64,000 bases of DNA from Alphaproteobacteria bacterium (lineage in GTDB: Bacteria; Pseudomonadota; Alphaproteobacteria; UBA9655), in assembly GCA_027459605.1 (NCBI GenBank), contig DAIDHR010000005.1, positions 1 through 64,000 on the forward strand, given 5' to 3'. Both the position numbers and the translations under genes were made by a program. This document shows positions 38,563-48,142 of this stretch, one piece after another; positions within the stretch are counted from its first letter, which is position 1; each line of letters starts with the position of its first letter. Below the pieces are notes generated by a model. That model was given only the letters and a program-made list of their open reading frames with translations, ran no database searches and was not told the DNA's origin.

Positions 38563-39285
38563 CTAATGTAGATGGATGGAATCACGAAAATAAATACACG
38601 TTAAAATTGTAAAAACATAAGCTTGTAAAATGGCAACCAATATTTCAAATGCCGTCAATAAGACATTGACGGCGAGGGGCGCTATCCCAAAAATGCCGAG
38701 AGCCACCGTAAATCCCGCAAAAACCTTAAGCATAGTATGACCTGCCATCATATTGGCAAAAAGACGCACGGATAGGCTTATAGGCCGAGAGAGATAAGAT
38801 AGAATTTCGATCGGGACGATGATGGGTAACATATACACAGGAGCTCCCTTAGGCACAAAGAGGGAGAAATAATGAAATCCATGGCGGATAAACCCGATCA
38901 AAGTCGCCATCCCAAAAGCAATCATGGCAAGCCCAAATGTAACAATAATATGGCTTGTAAATGTAAAGTTATAGGGGACCATTCCAATTAAATTTCCCAT
39001 CAAAATAAACATAAAGAGCGTAAAAATAAATGGAAGATACTTTTTTCCTTTGAACCCCATCGTTTCATCTAAGAGTTCGGCCACAAACCCATAGGTCATT
39101 TCAGTCATAGCCTGCCAGCGATTTGGAACTATTTTAGGACGAAGAACCCCCCCTACTAAAAAAACTGTCGTAGCAACAACGGCCATCACCATAAAAAAAG
39201 AGGAATTTGTAAAAGAAACATCAATTCCATCGATATGTAATGGAAGAAGACGATGAATCTCAAATTGATGAAGGGGTTCAGACAT
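38563..39285 (-). CDS. atpB: F0F1 ATP synthase subunit A
   Basis: [26 protein letters not shown]-rich. Confidence 0.97.
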   Translation of the reverse strand: MSEPLHQFEIHRLLPLHIDGIDVSFTNSSFFMVMAVVATTVFLVGGVLRPKIVPNRWQAMTEMTYGFVAELLDETMGFKGKKYLPFIFTLFMFILMGNLIGMVPYNFTFTSHIIVTFGLAMIAFGMATLIGFIRHGFHYFSLFVPKGAPVYMLPIIVPIEILSYLSRPISLSVRLFANMMAGHTMLKVFAGFTVALGIFGIAPLAVNVLLTAFEILVAILQAYVFTILTCIYFRDSIHLH

Positions 39286-39589
39286 CAGTTTTCTTGTTAT
39301 TATCCTTAGATTCAGGTTGCGTTAACGTTCGATATACATTTAGCATACCAGCCGCCGAGCCCAGAATAAAGAGGAAGATAAGACCCCAAGGAGATGTCCC
39401 AAAGGCCCAATCAATCAAAAGGCCACATCCTACGCCCATTAGGACGCCTGAAACGAGCTCAATTCCTACGTTAAAATACTTTCCACCAATCTTTTGAATT
39501 TTCCCTTGTTGAAAAGGTTTTGGATGAGCTGCTTTTTTAGCCTCTTGAATTTTTTTTCTTAGTTTGTCCAATGTCGGGTCATTAGACAT
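39278..39589 (-). CDS. atpI: AtpI-like ATP synthase assembly protein
   Basis: ELVSGVLMGVGCGLLIDWAFGTSPWGLIFLFILGSAAGMLNVYR. Confidence 0.88.
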   Translation of the reverse strand: MSNDPTLDKLRKKIQEAKKAAHPKPFQQGKIQKIGGKYFNVGIELVSGVLMGVGCGLLIDWAFGTSPWGLIFLFILGSAAGMLNVYRTLTQPESKDNNKKTDV

Positions 39590-39685
39590 TTTTCCCCTCT
39601 TTTTTCAGGAGGATAGGCGTCCCTCAAACAAGTGTCAAGCAGAAGGCGTCTTTTAATAGGAAGAGTCCTATGGTAATGTTTTTCC

Positions 39686-40969
39686 ATGCTTCTTGAACAT
39701 ACCCTCACTGAGATAGCCATTGTCGCAACTGCGGCCCTTGGATGTGGAATTGCACTTGAAAAATTTAAACAACCTGCCGTTTTGGGATATATTCTAGCGG
39801 GTGTTATTTTAGGGCCTTCTTTTTTTGGTTTAATTGAAAATAGAGAAAGCGTTACGGCCTTAGCGGAGCTCGGGGTCTTGATGCTTTTGTTTGTTGTTGG
39901 AATGGAGCTAAGTCTGCGCCATTTCGTAAAAATCTGGCCTGTTTCTATCGCTTGCATTGCCCTTCAAATTGTAGGGGGGCTTGCAATTGCTTTTCCTCTT
40001 GCTCATTTTTTCCACTGGCCCTTAAACTTAACCCTTCTCCTTGCTTTTGTCTTTGCTTTAAGCAGTACAGCTGTGGCTGTTAAAATGCTTGATACCATAG
40101 GGGAGCTGAAAACAGAAACGGGCAGACTTACAATTGGTGTTCTTATCGCCCAAGATCTTGCCATCGTTCCCATGATTCTGATTATCCGAGGCCTCCAACC
40201 TAATAGCAGCCTCAGTATTTCCTTTATCTTAATAAAAATAATTATCTCAATTGGACTCCTAGCTGCTCTTGTTTGGTATTTAAGCCGAAAAGAAAGAATT
40301 CGCCTGCCTTTTCTTCGCATGGTGGTGGGACACACAGACTTAACCCCCTTGATGGGATTGACCTTTTGTTTTGGAGCTGCGGCTATGTCAGGTCTCTCTG
40401 GCCTTTCTGCAGCCTATGGTGCATTTTTAGCAGGGCTCGTCATGGGAAATAGCCATGAGCGGCAAATTATGCTCGACCGCATGACGCCCATCTACAGTGT
40501 TTTGCTCATGATCTTTTTTCTGTCTATCGGCCTTCTTTTAGATCTCGGGTTTATCTGGCATAATTTGGGAAAAGTACTCATGATTTTGCTCTTTATAACT
40601 CTAGGCAAAACGGCGCTTAATATCAGTATCCTCCATCTTTTACGTCGACCTTGGACCATGTCATTTTTATCGGGAGTTGTCCTGGCTCAACTGGGAGAGT
40701 TTTCTTTCCTGCTCGCAACAGTTGGACAAGATGTGGGAATCGTTAATGTATACGGGAATAATCTGATCATCTCGTTGACCGTTCTTTCTCTTGCTTTAAG
40801 CCCCATTTGGCTATCAACGGCTCGAAGACTCCATGACCTGGCTCCAAAACGCACTATTTCTTTGTCTCATCTTCTTACTCTTTTATATAGTCATGAACTG
40901 TTAAGGCTAAAACAACTTTATATAAAATATAAAGAAAGGCTAACCCGTCGTGCCAACATTAGAGATTGA
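39686..40969 (+). CDS. Kef-type/CPA2 cation:proton antiporter
   Basis: GYILAGVILGPSFFGLI, AFVFALSSTAVAVKML, LAQLGEFSFLLATVGQ. Confidence 0.92.
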   Translation: MLLEHTLTEIAIVATAALGCGIALEKFKQPAVLGYILAGVILGPSFFGLIENRESVTALAELGVLMLLFVVGMELSLRHFVKIWPVSIACIALQIVGGLAIAFPLAHFFHWPLNLTLLLAFVFALSSTAVAVKMLDTIGELKTETGRLTIGVLIAQDLAIVPMILIIRGLQPNSSLSISFILIKIIISIGLLAALVWYLSRKERIRLPFLRMVVGHTDLTPLMGLTFCFGAAAMSGLSGLSAAYGAFLAGLVMGNSHERQIMLDRMTPIYSVLLMIFFLSIGLLLDLGFIWHNLGKVLMILLFITLGKTALNISILHLLRRPWTMSFLSGVVLAQLGEFSFLLATVGQDVGIVNVYGNNLIISLTVLSLALSPIWLSTARRLHDLAPKRTISLSHLLTLLYSHELLRLKQLYIKYKERLTRRANIRD

Positions 40970-41570
40970 AATTCAACATAAATGTCTCGTAGCGGGAGTC
41001 GATGAGGCAGGCCGCGGGCCCTGGGCAGGACCCGTTGTAGCCGCGGCTGCCATTTTTTTAGATCCTCCTTCACTCCCCTCTTTCTTTCTTGATAGTATTC
41101 AAGACTCAAAAAAGCTTTCCAAGATAAAAAGAGAAATCTTGTTCCATAAGCTCATGGACCTTCAGGATTTCCATTATGGACTTGGGATTTCTTCTGTTGA
41201 AGAAATTGACCAATTCAATATTCTCAAAGCTACTTTTTTGGCTATGGAAAGAGCGGTTCACGTCCTTCCCCAAAAACCCGAAGTTCTTCTTATTGATGGA
41301 AAGCCCATTCCCTCCTTTAAAGAAATTCGAGCCTTCCCACTGGTTAGAGGAGATGACATCAGCCTTTCCATTGCAGCAGCCTCCATTTTTGCAAAGGTCA
41401 CACGGGATAAGATTATGGAAGAATTAGCCTCTGAGTACCCGTCCTATGGATGGGAGAAAAATGCCGGTTACGGAACTGCCGAACATCAGGAAGCTTTAAA
41501 AAACTATGGAGTCACCCCTCATCATCGAAAGAGCTTTGCCCCGATTAAAGAGCTTCTAAATCGCGTTTAA
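40950..41570 (+). CDS. rnhB: ribonuclease HII
   Basis: VAGVDEAGRGPWAGPVVAAAAIF; DSKKLSKIKRE; AAASIFAKVTRDKIM. Confidence 0.96.
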   Translation: MPTLEIEIQHKCLVAGVDEAGRGPWAGPVVAAAAIFLDPPSLPSFFLDSIQDSKKLSKIKREILFHKLMDLQDFHYGLGISSVEEIDQFNILKATFLAMERAVHVLPQKPEVLLIDGKPIPSFKEIRAFPLVRGDDISLSIAAASIFAKVTRDKIMEELASEYPSYGWEKNAGYGTAEHQEALKNYGVTPHHRKSFAPIKELLNRV

Positions 41571-42510
41571 GAATTTTCTTCATCACCGTTGGAAGAGCAT
41601 AGTTTTTTAAATCTTGAGGATGAACCCATATTCCCTCAAAACCCATTGTTCTTGTGGAATGGAAAACCTCAACTTCAAGATGAAAATGGGTGAATGTGTG
41701 CCTGATGATGGGGCTTTTCTTTATAGATTTACCTTTTTGTTCTTTCCAAGGGGTTGTTGGAACTTCCATCATTCCTCCTAACAAGCCCTGAAGGGGCCGT
41801 TTCCTCAGCAAAATGGCCCCATCTTCACGCCTTATAATAAAGGCTGTTGCATAGCGCGTCGGAAGTTTTCTTTTTAGCTTTTTGAGGGGAAAATCCTCTA
41901 CTTTTCCTAAGCTATAGGCCCCACAGTCTTTTTGAAGAGGACACTTAAGGCAAAGAGAATTCTTTGGGCGACACACAAGAGCTCCAAGTTCCATCAGGGC
42001 TTCCGTAAAATCACCGCATCTTTTCTCAGATAAAAGATATTTCAGTTTTTCCCTTACTTCACCTTTCGGATCACGAGATCCTATGGCAAAATACCTGCTC
42101 ATTACGCGAACCACATTTCCATCCACCGCAGCTGCTTTTTGATTAAAAGCAATAGACGCAATAGCGGCTGCCGTATAAGGCCCAATTCCGGGAAGGGCCA
42201 AAAGTTGTTCTTCTGTGGAGGGGAATTCCTTAGCTAAAATCTTTGCACATCGATGAAGGTTTCGCGCTCGAGAATAATATCCCAATCCCTGCCACTTTGT
42301 TAGAACCTGATCAAGAGAGGCCTCAGCCAAATCGAGCAAGGTTGGCCATTCCTTAATAAAAGCTTGAAAATAAGGAATTACAGTGGCAACCGTTGTCTGC
42401 TGCAACATAATCTCGCTTAGCCACGTGTAATAAGGGTTCTTTTTGTTCTGGCGCCAGGGTAGGTCCCGGCGTTCTTTATCATACCAAGCTAAAAGTTTTT
42501 CTGAAAACAC
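41545..42510 (-). CDS. mutY: A/G-specific adenine glycosylase MutY
   Basis: LPWRQNKKNPYYTWLSEIMLQQTTVATVIPYF; LPGIGPYTAAAIASIAF; Fe-S CRPKNSLCLKCPLQKDCGA. Confidence 0.96.
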   Translation of the reverse strand: MFSEKLLAWYDKERRDLPWRQNKKNPYYTWLSEIMLQQTTVATVIPYFQAFIKEWPTLLDLAEASLDQVLTKWQGLGYYSRARNLHRCAKILAKEFPSTEEQLLALPGIGPYTAAAIASIAFNQKAAAVDGNVVRVMSRYFAIGSRDPKGEVREKLKYLLSEKRCGDFTEALMELGALVCRPKNSLCLKCPLQKDCGAYSLGKVEDFPLKKLKRKLPTRYATAFIIRREDGAILLRKRPLQGLLGGMMEVPTTPWKEQKGKSIKKSPIIRHTFTHFHLEVEVFHSTRTMGFEGIWVHPQDLKNYALPTVMKKILKRDLEAL

Positions 42511-42542
42511 TTTTCAAACCTTTCAAAAGATTTTAGTTTATC

Positions 42543-43013
42543 TTGATGAAATACCCTAACAAGAGCTTGCCCATACGCCTAGGTTTTTATACCCACACCC
42601 TTATAAAACCTGTTTTTAAGGCGCGCGGGCTGATGGAAGGAAAAATCATAACCCATTGGGCCCAAATTGTGGGAGACAAATTTGCTCAATTTTCGCTTCC
42701 AGAAAAGATCACCTTCCCTAAGGGAAAAAAAATGGAAGGAACCCTTCATTTATCTGTTACCTCCTCAGGGGCTCTGTTTACGCATTACGTCCAAGATTTA
42801 GTCTTAGAGCGAATAAATACTTTTTTTGGGTATAAAGCCGTTTCTAAACTCCGCATGGTTCACGGCTTTTTGCCTCCTGAAAAACCTCCTCTTCAAAAGT
42901 CTCTTCCTCCCTTAAGTGCTGATGAGAAGGGTTGGCTTGATCAGCAAGTTGAAGGGGTGGAGGACGTGGAATTGAGAGACTCCCTCAAAAAAATTGGGGA
43001 ACAACTTCGATAG
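42543..43013 (+). CDS. DUF721 (DciA-like) family protein
   Basis: ITHWAQIVGDKFAQFSLPEKITFP...GTLHLSVTSSGALFTHYVQDLVLERINTFFGYKAVSKLRMVHG. Confidence 0.8.
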   Translation: MMKYPNKSLPIRLGFYTHTLIKPVFKARGLMEGKIITHWAQIVGDKFAQFSLPEKITFPKGKKMEGTLHLSVTSSGALFTHYVQDLVLERINTFFGYKAVSKLRMVHGFLPPEKPPLQKSLPPLSADEKGWLDQQVEGVEDVELRDSLKKIGEQLR

Positions 43014-43018
43014 TTTAT

Positions 43019-43825
43019 TTACTTCTTGTATTTTTTTGTAGAGGGTCCAAACCATCCTCGAAATGGATATTCTTCTTTAGGAATAATTTCATCTTTTATT
43101 TTTGTTCTCCATAATACATAGGCGTACAATAATTTTTCGAGGGGTAAGCCATAAGCTTCAAGAGTCCTATTTGGAAGGACGGTTTTGCCGTAATGGGGAA
43201 TTATCTTTTTCTGTTCAGAGAGGCAAACCTTCATTTCTTTTGTTGATAGAGGCCCCTTCCCATCAGAACAGTAGTATTCTGCATTGAACGTAGGATCTGA
43301 TACGAACCATTTTGATCCATCAAATATTTCCACGTACACATGGGTATCTTTATTCTTCTTTCCATCAACATAGGTTTTTGCAGCGAGTTGGACAAAACGA
43401 AAGGGAATATGAAATGACTTCAAAACCCAACCATAGACTTGTGATAAGTCCCCGCAACTAAAGCAATTTTTATTTCCAATAATTAGATTATATTTTATCA
43501 TAACATCTTTGTATTTCCCAGTGAACTTTTCAAAAGAATTTACAGTATAGTTTTTCACATACAACATCTCTCGAACACGGCGAACGATGTCGGGTGTATC
43601 ATACTGACCTCCTAAAGGAAGGCCCAAGTCCCTTAAAAACATAAATTTTTTTATAACCTCGACATCTCTTTGAAGTCCGTTCACTTCTTCTTTAGCCCTG
43701 CAAAAAAGGAAGGTCATCCAAGCCAAATAAGACATCAGCAAAATAAATATTATAGATATACAAGATAATAAAATTTTTCTTATTGAGAGGAGTCTAATAA
43801 GCTTTGTATATAGAGTTTCATTCAT
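43019..43825 (-). CDS. membrane-anchored transglutaminase-like protein (paralog A)
   Basis: Cys-His-Asp pattern: SCGDLSQVYGWVLKSFHIPFRFV ... DTHVYVEIFDGSKWFVSDPTFNAEYYCSDG. Confidence 0.7.
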   Translation of the reverse strand: MNETLYTKLIRLLSIRKILLSCISIIFILLMSYLAWMTFLFCRAKEEVNGLQRDVEVIKKFMFLRDLGLPLGGQYDTPDIVRRVREMLYVKNYTVNSFEKFTGKYKDVMIKYNLIIGNKNCFSCGDLSQVYGWVLKSFHIPFRFVQLAAKTYVDGKKNKDTHVYVEIFDGSKWFVSDPTFNAEYYCSDGKGPLSTKEMKVCLSEQKKIIPHYGKTVLPNRTLEAYGLPLEKLLYAYVLWRTKIKDEIIPKEEYPFRGWFGPSTKKYKK

Positions 43826-43840
43826 TTGAGTATAGGTAGT

Positions 43841-44659
43841 TTATTTAATAAATTTAAAAAACTTCCAATTTCCAAAGTTCCCATCGGTACCAACTGTTTT
43901 ATATGCATATATAAAATCTTGAAAGTCTATATAGTACTCTTTCAAGGCATACTTAGGTATTCTACTTTTACCCTCTTGGATTACCAATTTGTTTCCCGAA
44001 TTTATACATGCATGAATTTCTTGAAGGGAGAGCATTTTACTTCCGTTACTACAATGCCAATGACAATTAAATGTAGGGTCCATAAATACCCATTTATTAT
44101 TTACAAAAACTTCTAAGGCGGCATGGGTATCTCCCGTCCGCCCCTTAAAATATGAAGGTGCTGCCAACACAACTTCACGGCTATCTATACCTGCCTTTTG
44201 TAGTAGAAAACGGAATTCAGTTGCATAACCACTACAAACCTGTTGAAGCGGAGGGGTATAGTGAGCAAACAGATATCTCTCAGAAGGTTCGACAATGTTT
44301 TTAGGAGTTGGACCTCTTATCGTTGTCCTAAAGACAAAATCTCTAAGAGCAAGAACAATTTTTTCAGGAGAGTCTTTTTTTAAATTAATACAACAATCTT
44401 GCTCGATCATCCTATAAAGGGAGGGATCTAGCCTTGAAAAAAACAAATGTATTGTTCTTTTTTCAATACCTATTCTCGAAAGCCCAGCAAGTATAACTGG
44501 GGAAGAAATACTTTTTACCTTTGAAAAAATAACATTATTTGTCAACATAAGTATGGAACCTAATGAAAACACTCCAAAAACAAAACAAACCAAAATTTTT
44601 AGGGTTTTCATTAGATGAGATCTCTTACACCCGTTAAAACTTATTAAATTGGCTTTCAA
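43841..44659 (-). CDS. membrane-anchored transglutaminase-like protein (paralog B)
   Basis: QVCSGYATEFRFLLQKAGIDSREVVLAA ... DTHAALEVFVNNKWVFMDPTFNCHWHCSNG. Confidence 0.72.
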   Translation of the reverse strand: MKANLISFNGCKRSHLMKTLKILVCFVFGVFSLGSILMLTNNVIFSKVKSISSPVILAGLSRIGIEKRTIHLFFSRLDPSLYRMIEQDCCINLKKDSPEKIVLALRDFVFRTTIRGPTPKNIVEPSERYLFAHYTPPLQQVCSGYATEFRFLLQKAGIDSREVVLAAPSYFKGRTGDTHAALEVFVNNKWVFMDPTFNCHWHCSNGSKMLSLQEIHACINSGNKLVIQEGKSRIPKYALKEYYIDFQDFIYAYKTVGTDGNFGNWKFFKFIK

Positions 44660-45095
44660 TAAGCCATTCTGCGAATCTTAAATCTATCTTTCGCGGCTCT
44701 TCTCTTGAAGAATAAAAATAGACTTTTTTCACGATCTCGAAATATTCATCAAGAGAAAATTTATGTTTTTTATCGATAAGAAGCTTCATAACCTTTTGAG
44801 CACAGTCGAGAAGAAGGTCGGGGTACGCTAGCGTTGTGAATTTTCTTAACTTTCTATCCCTTTCAGGATAAAAGCTGTCACTTGGAGAGGAAGATGTATT
44901 CATAAGGTCAATAATTGAGCACTCCAAAGCCTCAGCAATAGCTTGAAGCGATTGTGCACTTGGTTTTTTTATCCTCCCTTTAAGTATATTTCTCACCGAA
45001 TGGATACTTAAACCAGCCCGCCTTTCGAGTTCTGCAATAGAGAGATTTTTAGCTTCCATCCGTTCAATAATTTTTTCTTTTAATGATGATTCCAT
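44634..45095 (-). CDS. XRE-family HTH regulator
   Basis: MEAKNLSIAELERRAGLSIHSVRNILKGRIKKPSAQSLQAIAEALECSIIDL. Confidence 0.9.
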   Translation of the reverse strand: MESSLKEKIIERMEAKNLSIAELERRAGLSIHSVRNILKGRIKKPSAQSLQAIAEALECSIIDLMNTSSSPSDSFYPERDRKLRKFTTLAYPDLLLDCAQKVMKLLIDKKHKFSLDEYFEIVKKVYFYSSREEPRKIDLRFAEWLIESQFNKF

Positions 45096-45196
45096 AAACT
45101 TTTACCTATTTTTAAGTTCTTTGAATATTAGTATAGAATGAGTTACTTGATAAGCCTAAAATTACCTTCAGTGAAAAAAAGCTAGATGTTTTAAAA

Positions 45197-45221
45197 TTTT
45201 TGGTAGACAATTTACCAAAAA
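45197..45221. promoter_or_regulatory. inverted repeat in divergent intergenic region (possible operator)
   Basis: TTTTTGGTA-gacaatt-TACCAAAAA. Confidence 0.4.
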
Positions 45222-45446
45222 TGTTTAATCTTAAATGAACAAAAAAGTACAGAAGGCCTCAGACCAAAACTGTTCGAAAGCATGTGTGGCAGTTTTCATA
45301 ACCGTCACAAATGATCTACTAAAACACATAGAAGAACCCGCAAAAGGCACGGAGAGTAGGGAATATATTATACAATTTCTATAAAAAATCTATCCCCCTT
45401 CATGGCCTTTGCAGTGTCTATTATTTAATGCAGAAAAGGAGAGCTT

Positions 45447-46049
45447 ATGTTTAAGTTTGATATTATTGAATCCCAAAAACAAACGCGAGGAATACCCCTC
45501 ACAGATTTAATTAGAAGGAAGATAAAATTTATTCAAGGAAAAAACATTATCTTAGAAGATTTATCCAAGGCTACTTTCATTCATACAGAAGGAAGAGGAA
45601 TTGCTGGAGGTGCTTGTCTTGTAAAAAAGGAAATTAAGCATATTCACCAAGATGTTAGAACCCTGGTAGCAAACCTTGCCCTTCATCAAGGCCATGTATG
45701 GGAATGTTCGGGTGTTTATCTTGAAACATCCTTAACCTATCCAACACCTGATTCACCCGAATTTCGCTTTTATTCTCAAGCCTTTTATAGAGAATTATAT
45801 GAAGAGTTGGTCGAATTTGGAAAAAAGAATCATATTGGATTTATGATTATGAAATTGGGGTCCGAAGTTTATGCCTCTACAAAAGAGTTTGGTTTATGGC
45901 CTTATGTTGTGGAACTAAAACCTAAAAACGCCTCTCAAGGAATTTTCCATGGGATTTTGCCCCTGACAGGAAGTCAATATGAGGCTTACCAAAATGTTTG
46001 GAAAGATTTAGACAAAACTTATTTCTATGAAAGAAAGTGCGGGGAATAG
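45447..46049 (+). CDS. GNAT/autoinducer-synthase-like protein
   Basis: HVWECSGVYLETS...RELYEELVEFGKKNHIGFMIMKLGSEVYASTKEFGLWPYVVELKP is reminiscent of the LuxI-type fold; conserved Arg after WExS is not present. Confidence 0.4.
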   Translation: MFKFDIIESQKQTRGIPLTDLIRRKIKFIQGKNIILEDLSKATFIHTEGRGIAGGACLVKKEIKHIHQDVRTLVANLALHQGHVWECSGVYLETSLTYPTPDSPEFRFYSQAFYRELYEELVEFGKKNHIGFMIMKLGSEVYASTKEFGLWPYVVELKPKNASQGIFHGILPLTGSQYEAYQNVWKDLDKTYFYERKCGE

Positions 46050-46070
46050 GAATACCATCTATTTCTTACC

Positions 46071-46300
46071 CGAATATTGGATAAGCCGTTATTTTTTTCA
46101 TTGAAATACAATATATTAGCGTCATTGCGAAGAGCTCTTCTCTTAAGCAATCCAGAAAATGTTAGTGTTTGTTTATATTTTGATTATACTTTTTTACTTG
46201 ATTGTTTCGCCCTGCTTTCTGCAGGGCTCGCAAGACGGTAACAATTTGTTTTATTGGATAAAATATAATTCCTTATGCAAAATTCAGGTTTTTTCTTAAT
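46071..46300. repeat. palindromic interspersed element, degenerate copy 2
   Basis: ACAATATATTAGCGTCATTGCGA (46108-46130) matches 37144-37166 at 21/23; hairpin GCCCTGC-tttct-GCAGGGC (46209-46227). Confidence 0.55.
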
Positions 46301-46751
46301 AGTTTTCCTTTCTTCTTAAAAAGATTGTTGTCATCTGGCGTAGGAAACCAGGGTTCGTAACGGACGCTTCTATCGCCAGCTGGCATCCCCTCAGCCTTAA
46401 CGCAACGTCATTAACTGCTAAAGCAAGATCTTTTTTTAAGTTTTCTAAATGCGCTTCACCTACTCCATATTTTATAGCTGAAATGATAAGTCCATAACGC
46501 AAGCAAGCTGTTTCGGCATCATAGCAAAAACCTGTAACTTGAGCATTTGGATACCCCCAATCTTTATTAAGAAGGGTTGTGCAATTTAGAATTCTTTTTG
46601 TTTTTGAAAGTCCACCTGCCCCAAGAATCTGAGTCGCAGTTTGTGACGAAAACTCAACCGCAGGTGTGGACTGTGACATAGCTCTGTCAACCAAAAGAAG
46701 ACTGTAAAGAGCTAAAAAAGAAAAATAAAGCTTCATGGTATTTCTCTCCAA
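46296..46751 (-). CDS. small exported hypothetical protein
   Basis: Signal peptide KLYFSFLALYSLLLVDRAMSQ; start likely at internal Met. Confidence 0.55.
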   Translation of the reverse strand: MERNTMKLYFSFLALYSLLLVDRAMSQSTPAVEFSSQTATQILGAGGLSKTKRILNCTTLLNKDWGYPNAQVTGFCYDAETACLRYGLIISAIKYGVGEAHLENLKKDLALAVNDVALRLRGCQLAIEASVTNPGFLRQMTTIFLRRKENY

Positions 46752-46884
46752 AAGGGTTGAATTTCGCCTGAGGAGGCTTTAAATAGAAGTGTACCATTTC
46801 GTAAAAGGATAGGAAATACTTGCCGTTATCTTTTTTTTAAGCTAAATAGACTCTAACATTCATGAAAACCCATAGGTAGTAAAA

Positions 46885-47079
46885 ATGGCAGTTCCCAAGA
46901 AAAAGACATCCCCGTCTCGTCGCAAAATGCGTCGATCTCATCATGCGCTCAAACCTGTTGCAAGCATTGAATGCCCAAATTGTGGTGACCGCAAACTTCC
47001 TCATCATTTGTGCCCTGTTTGTGGGTTTTACAAGGGGCGTCAAGTTTTAGGACAAGCTTTAGAAACCCCCACGGCCTAG
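46885..47079 (+). CDS. rpmF: 50S ribosomal protein L32
   Basis: [23 protein letters not shown] ... [25 protein letters not shown]. Confidence 0.97.
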   Translation: MAVPKKKTSPSRRKMRRSHHALKPVASIECPNCGDRKLPHHLCPVCGFYKGRQVLGQALETPTA

Positions 47080-47110
47080 AAATGTCCTCCATAAAGAGGG
47101 AGTGTTTTGA

Positions 47111-48142
47111 GTGAAGCCTACTTTATCTGTTGATGTAATGGGCGGAGATAAAGCCCCCGGGGTTATTATCCAAGGGTTAGAAGTAGCAGCTTGTCGTTAT
47201 CCTTTTGTCCATTTTCTTCTTTTTGGCCCCCATGGAACAATTGAACCTTTGCTCGCCCAAAGAAAAGGCTTAGCAGAAAAAGTCACGTTAATTCATTGTG
47301 ACGAGATAATTACTCCAGATACAAAGCCCAGCACTGTCATAAGAGGCCTTCCTAACTCGAGCATGCGACAAGCAATTAAAGCCGTTGCCGATGGACACGC
47401 TCAAGGCGTCATTTCCGCAGGTAACACAGGAGCTTACATGGCTTTAGCTAAAATGCTCTTAAAAACTCTTCCAGGCATTGACAGACCCGCCCTTGCAAGT
47501 TTAGCCCCCACTTTAAAGGGAGAGATCGTCTTTTTAGATCTTGGAGCCAATGTTGAGTGTTCCTCTAAAAATTTGGAACAGTTTGCTATCATGGGAGAAA
47601 TTTTTGCCCGTCATGTCCTTCATTTACCCCACCCTAAAGTGGGACTCATCAATGTAGGGTCTGAAGATATTAAAGGAAATTCAATTGTTAAGGAAGCAGC
47701 TGATCTCTTAAGAGCATCTTCCATTAAGAACAATTTTTACGGATTTATCGAAGGCGATGACATCGCACGCGGGACGGTTGATGTTGTTGTTATGGATGGA
47801 TTTACAGGAAACGTAGTCCTAAAAGCTGGAGAAGGAGTTATGCATCTCTCTCTCCACTACCTTAAGGAAGCTTTCAAAAGTTCTTGGGTTGCTCGGCTGG
47901 GATACCTACTTGCTAGCCCCATGCTAAAAAAGTTATCCCTTCGTCTAGATTATAGGCGCTACAATGGGGGAATTTGGTTGGGGTTGAATGGGATTGCTAT
48001 TAAAAGTCATGGGGGAACGGATGCTTTAGGGTTTGCTCATGCCGTTGATCTTGCGGTCGATATGATCACCTCTCGCATGAATGAACACCTTCTTAAAGAA
48101 TTTGCCTCAGATCTTCCTTTAAAAGAGGTTATAAATAGATGA
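47111..48142 (+). CDS. plsX: phosphate acyltransferase PlsX
   Basis: LSVDVMGGDKAPGVIIQGLE; GVISAGNTGAYMALAKMLLKTLPGIDRPALA; GFTGNVVLKAGEG; GTG start. Confidence 0.97.
   Translation: MKPTLSVDVMGGDKAPGVIIQGLEVAACRYPFVHFLLFGPHGTIEPLLAQRKGLAEKVTLIHCDEIITPDTKPSTVIRGLPNSSMRQAIKAVADGHAQGVISAGNTGAYMALAKMLLKTLPGIDRPALASLAPTLKGEIVFLDLGANVECSSKNLEQFAIMGEIFARHVLHLPHPKVGLINVGSEDIKGNSIVKEAADLLRASSIKNNFYGFIEGDDIARGTVDVVVMDGFTGNVVLKAGEGVMHLSLHYLKEAFKSSWVARLGYLLASPMLKKLSLRLDYRRYNGGIWLGLNGIAIKSHGGTDALGFAHAVDLAVDMITSRMNEHLLKEFASDLPLKEVINR

Noticed and set aside
43826-44116. 96-aa plus-strand ORF
   Set aside because: Antisense to transglutaminase paralog B; low-complexity hydrophobic translation.
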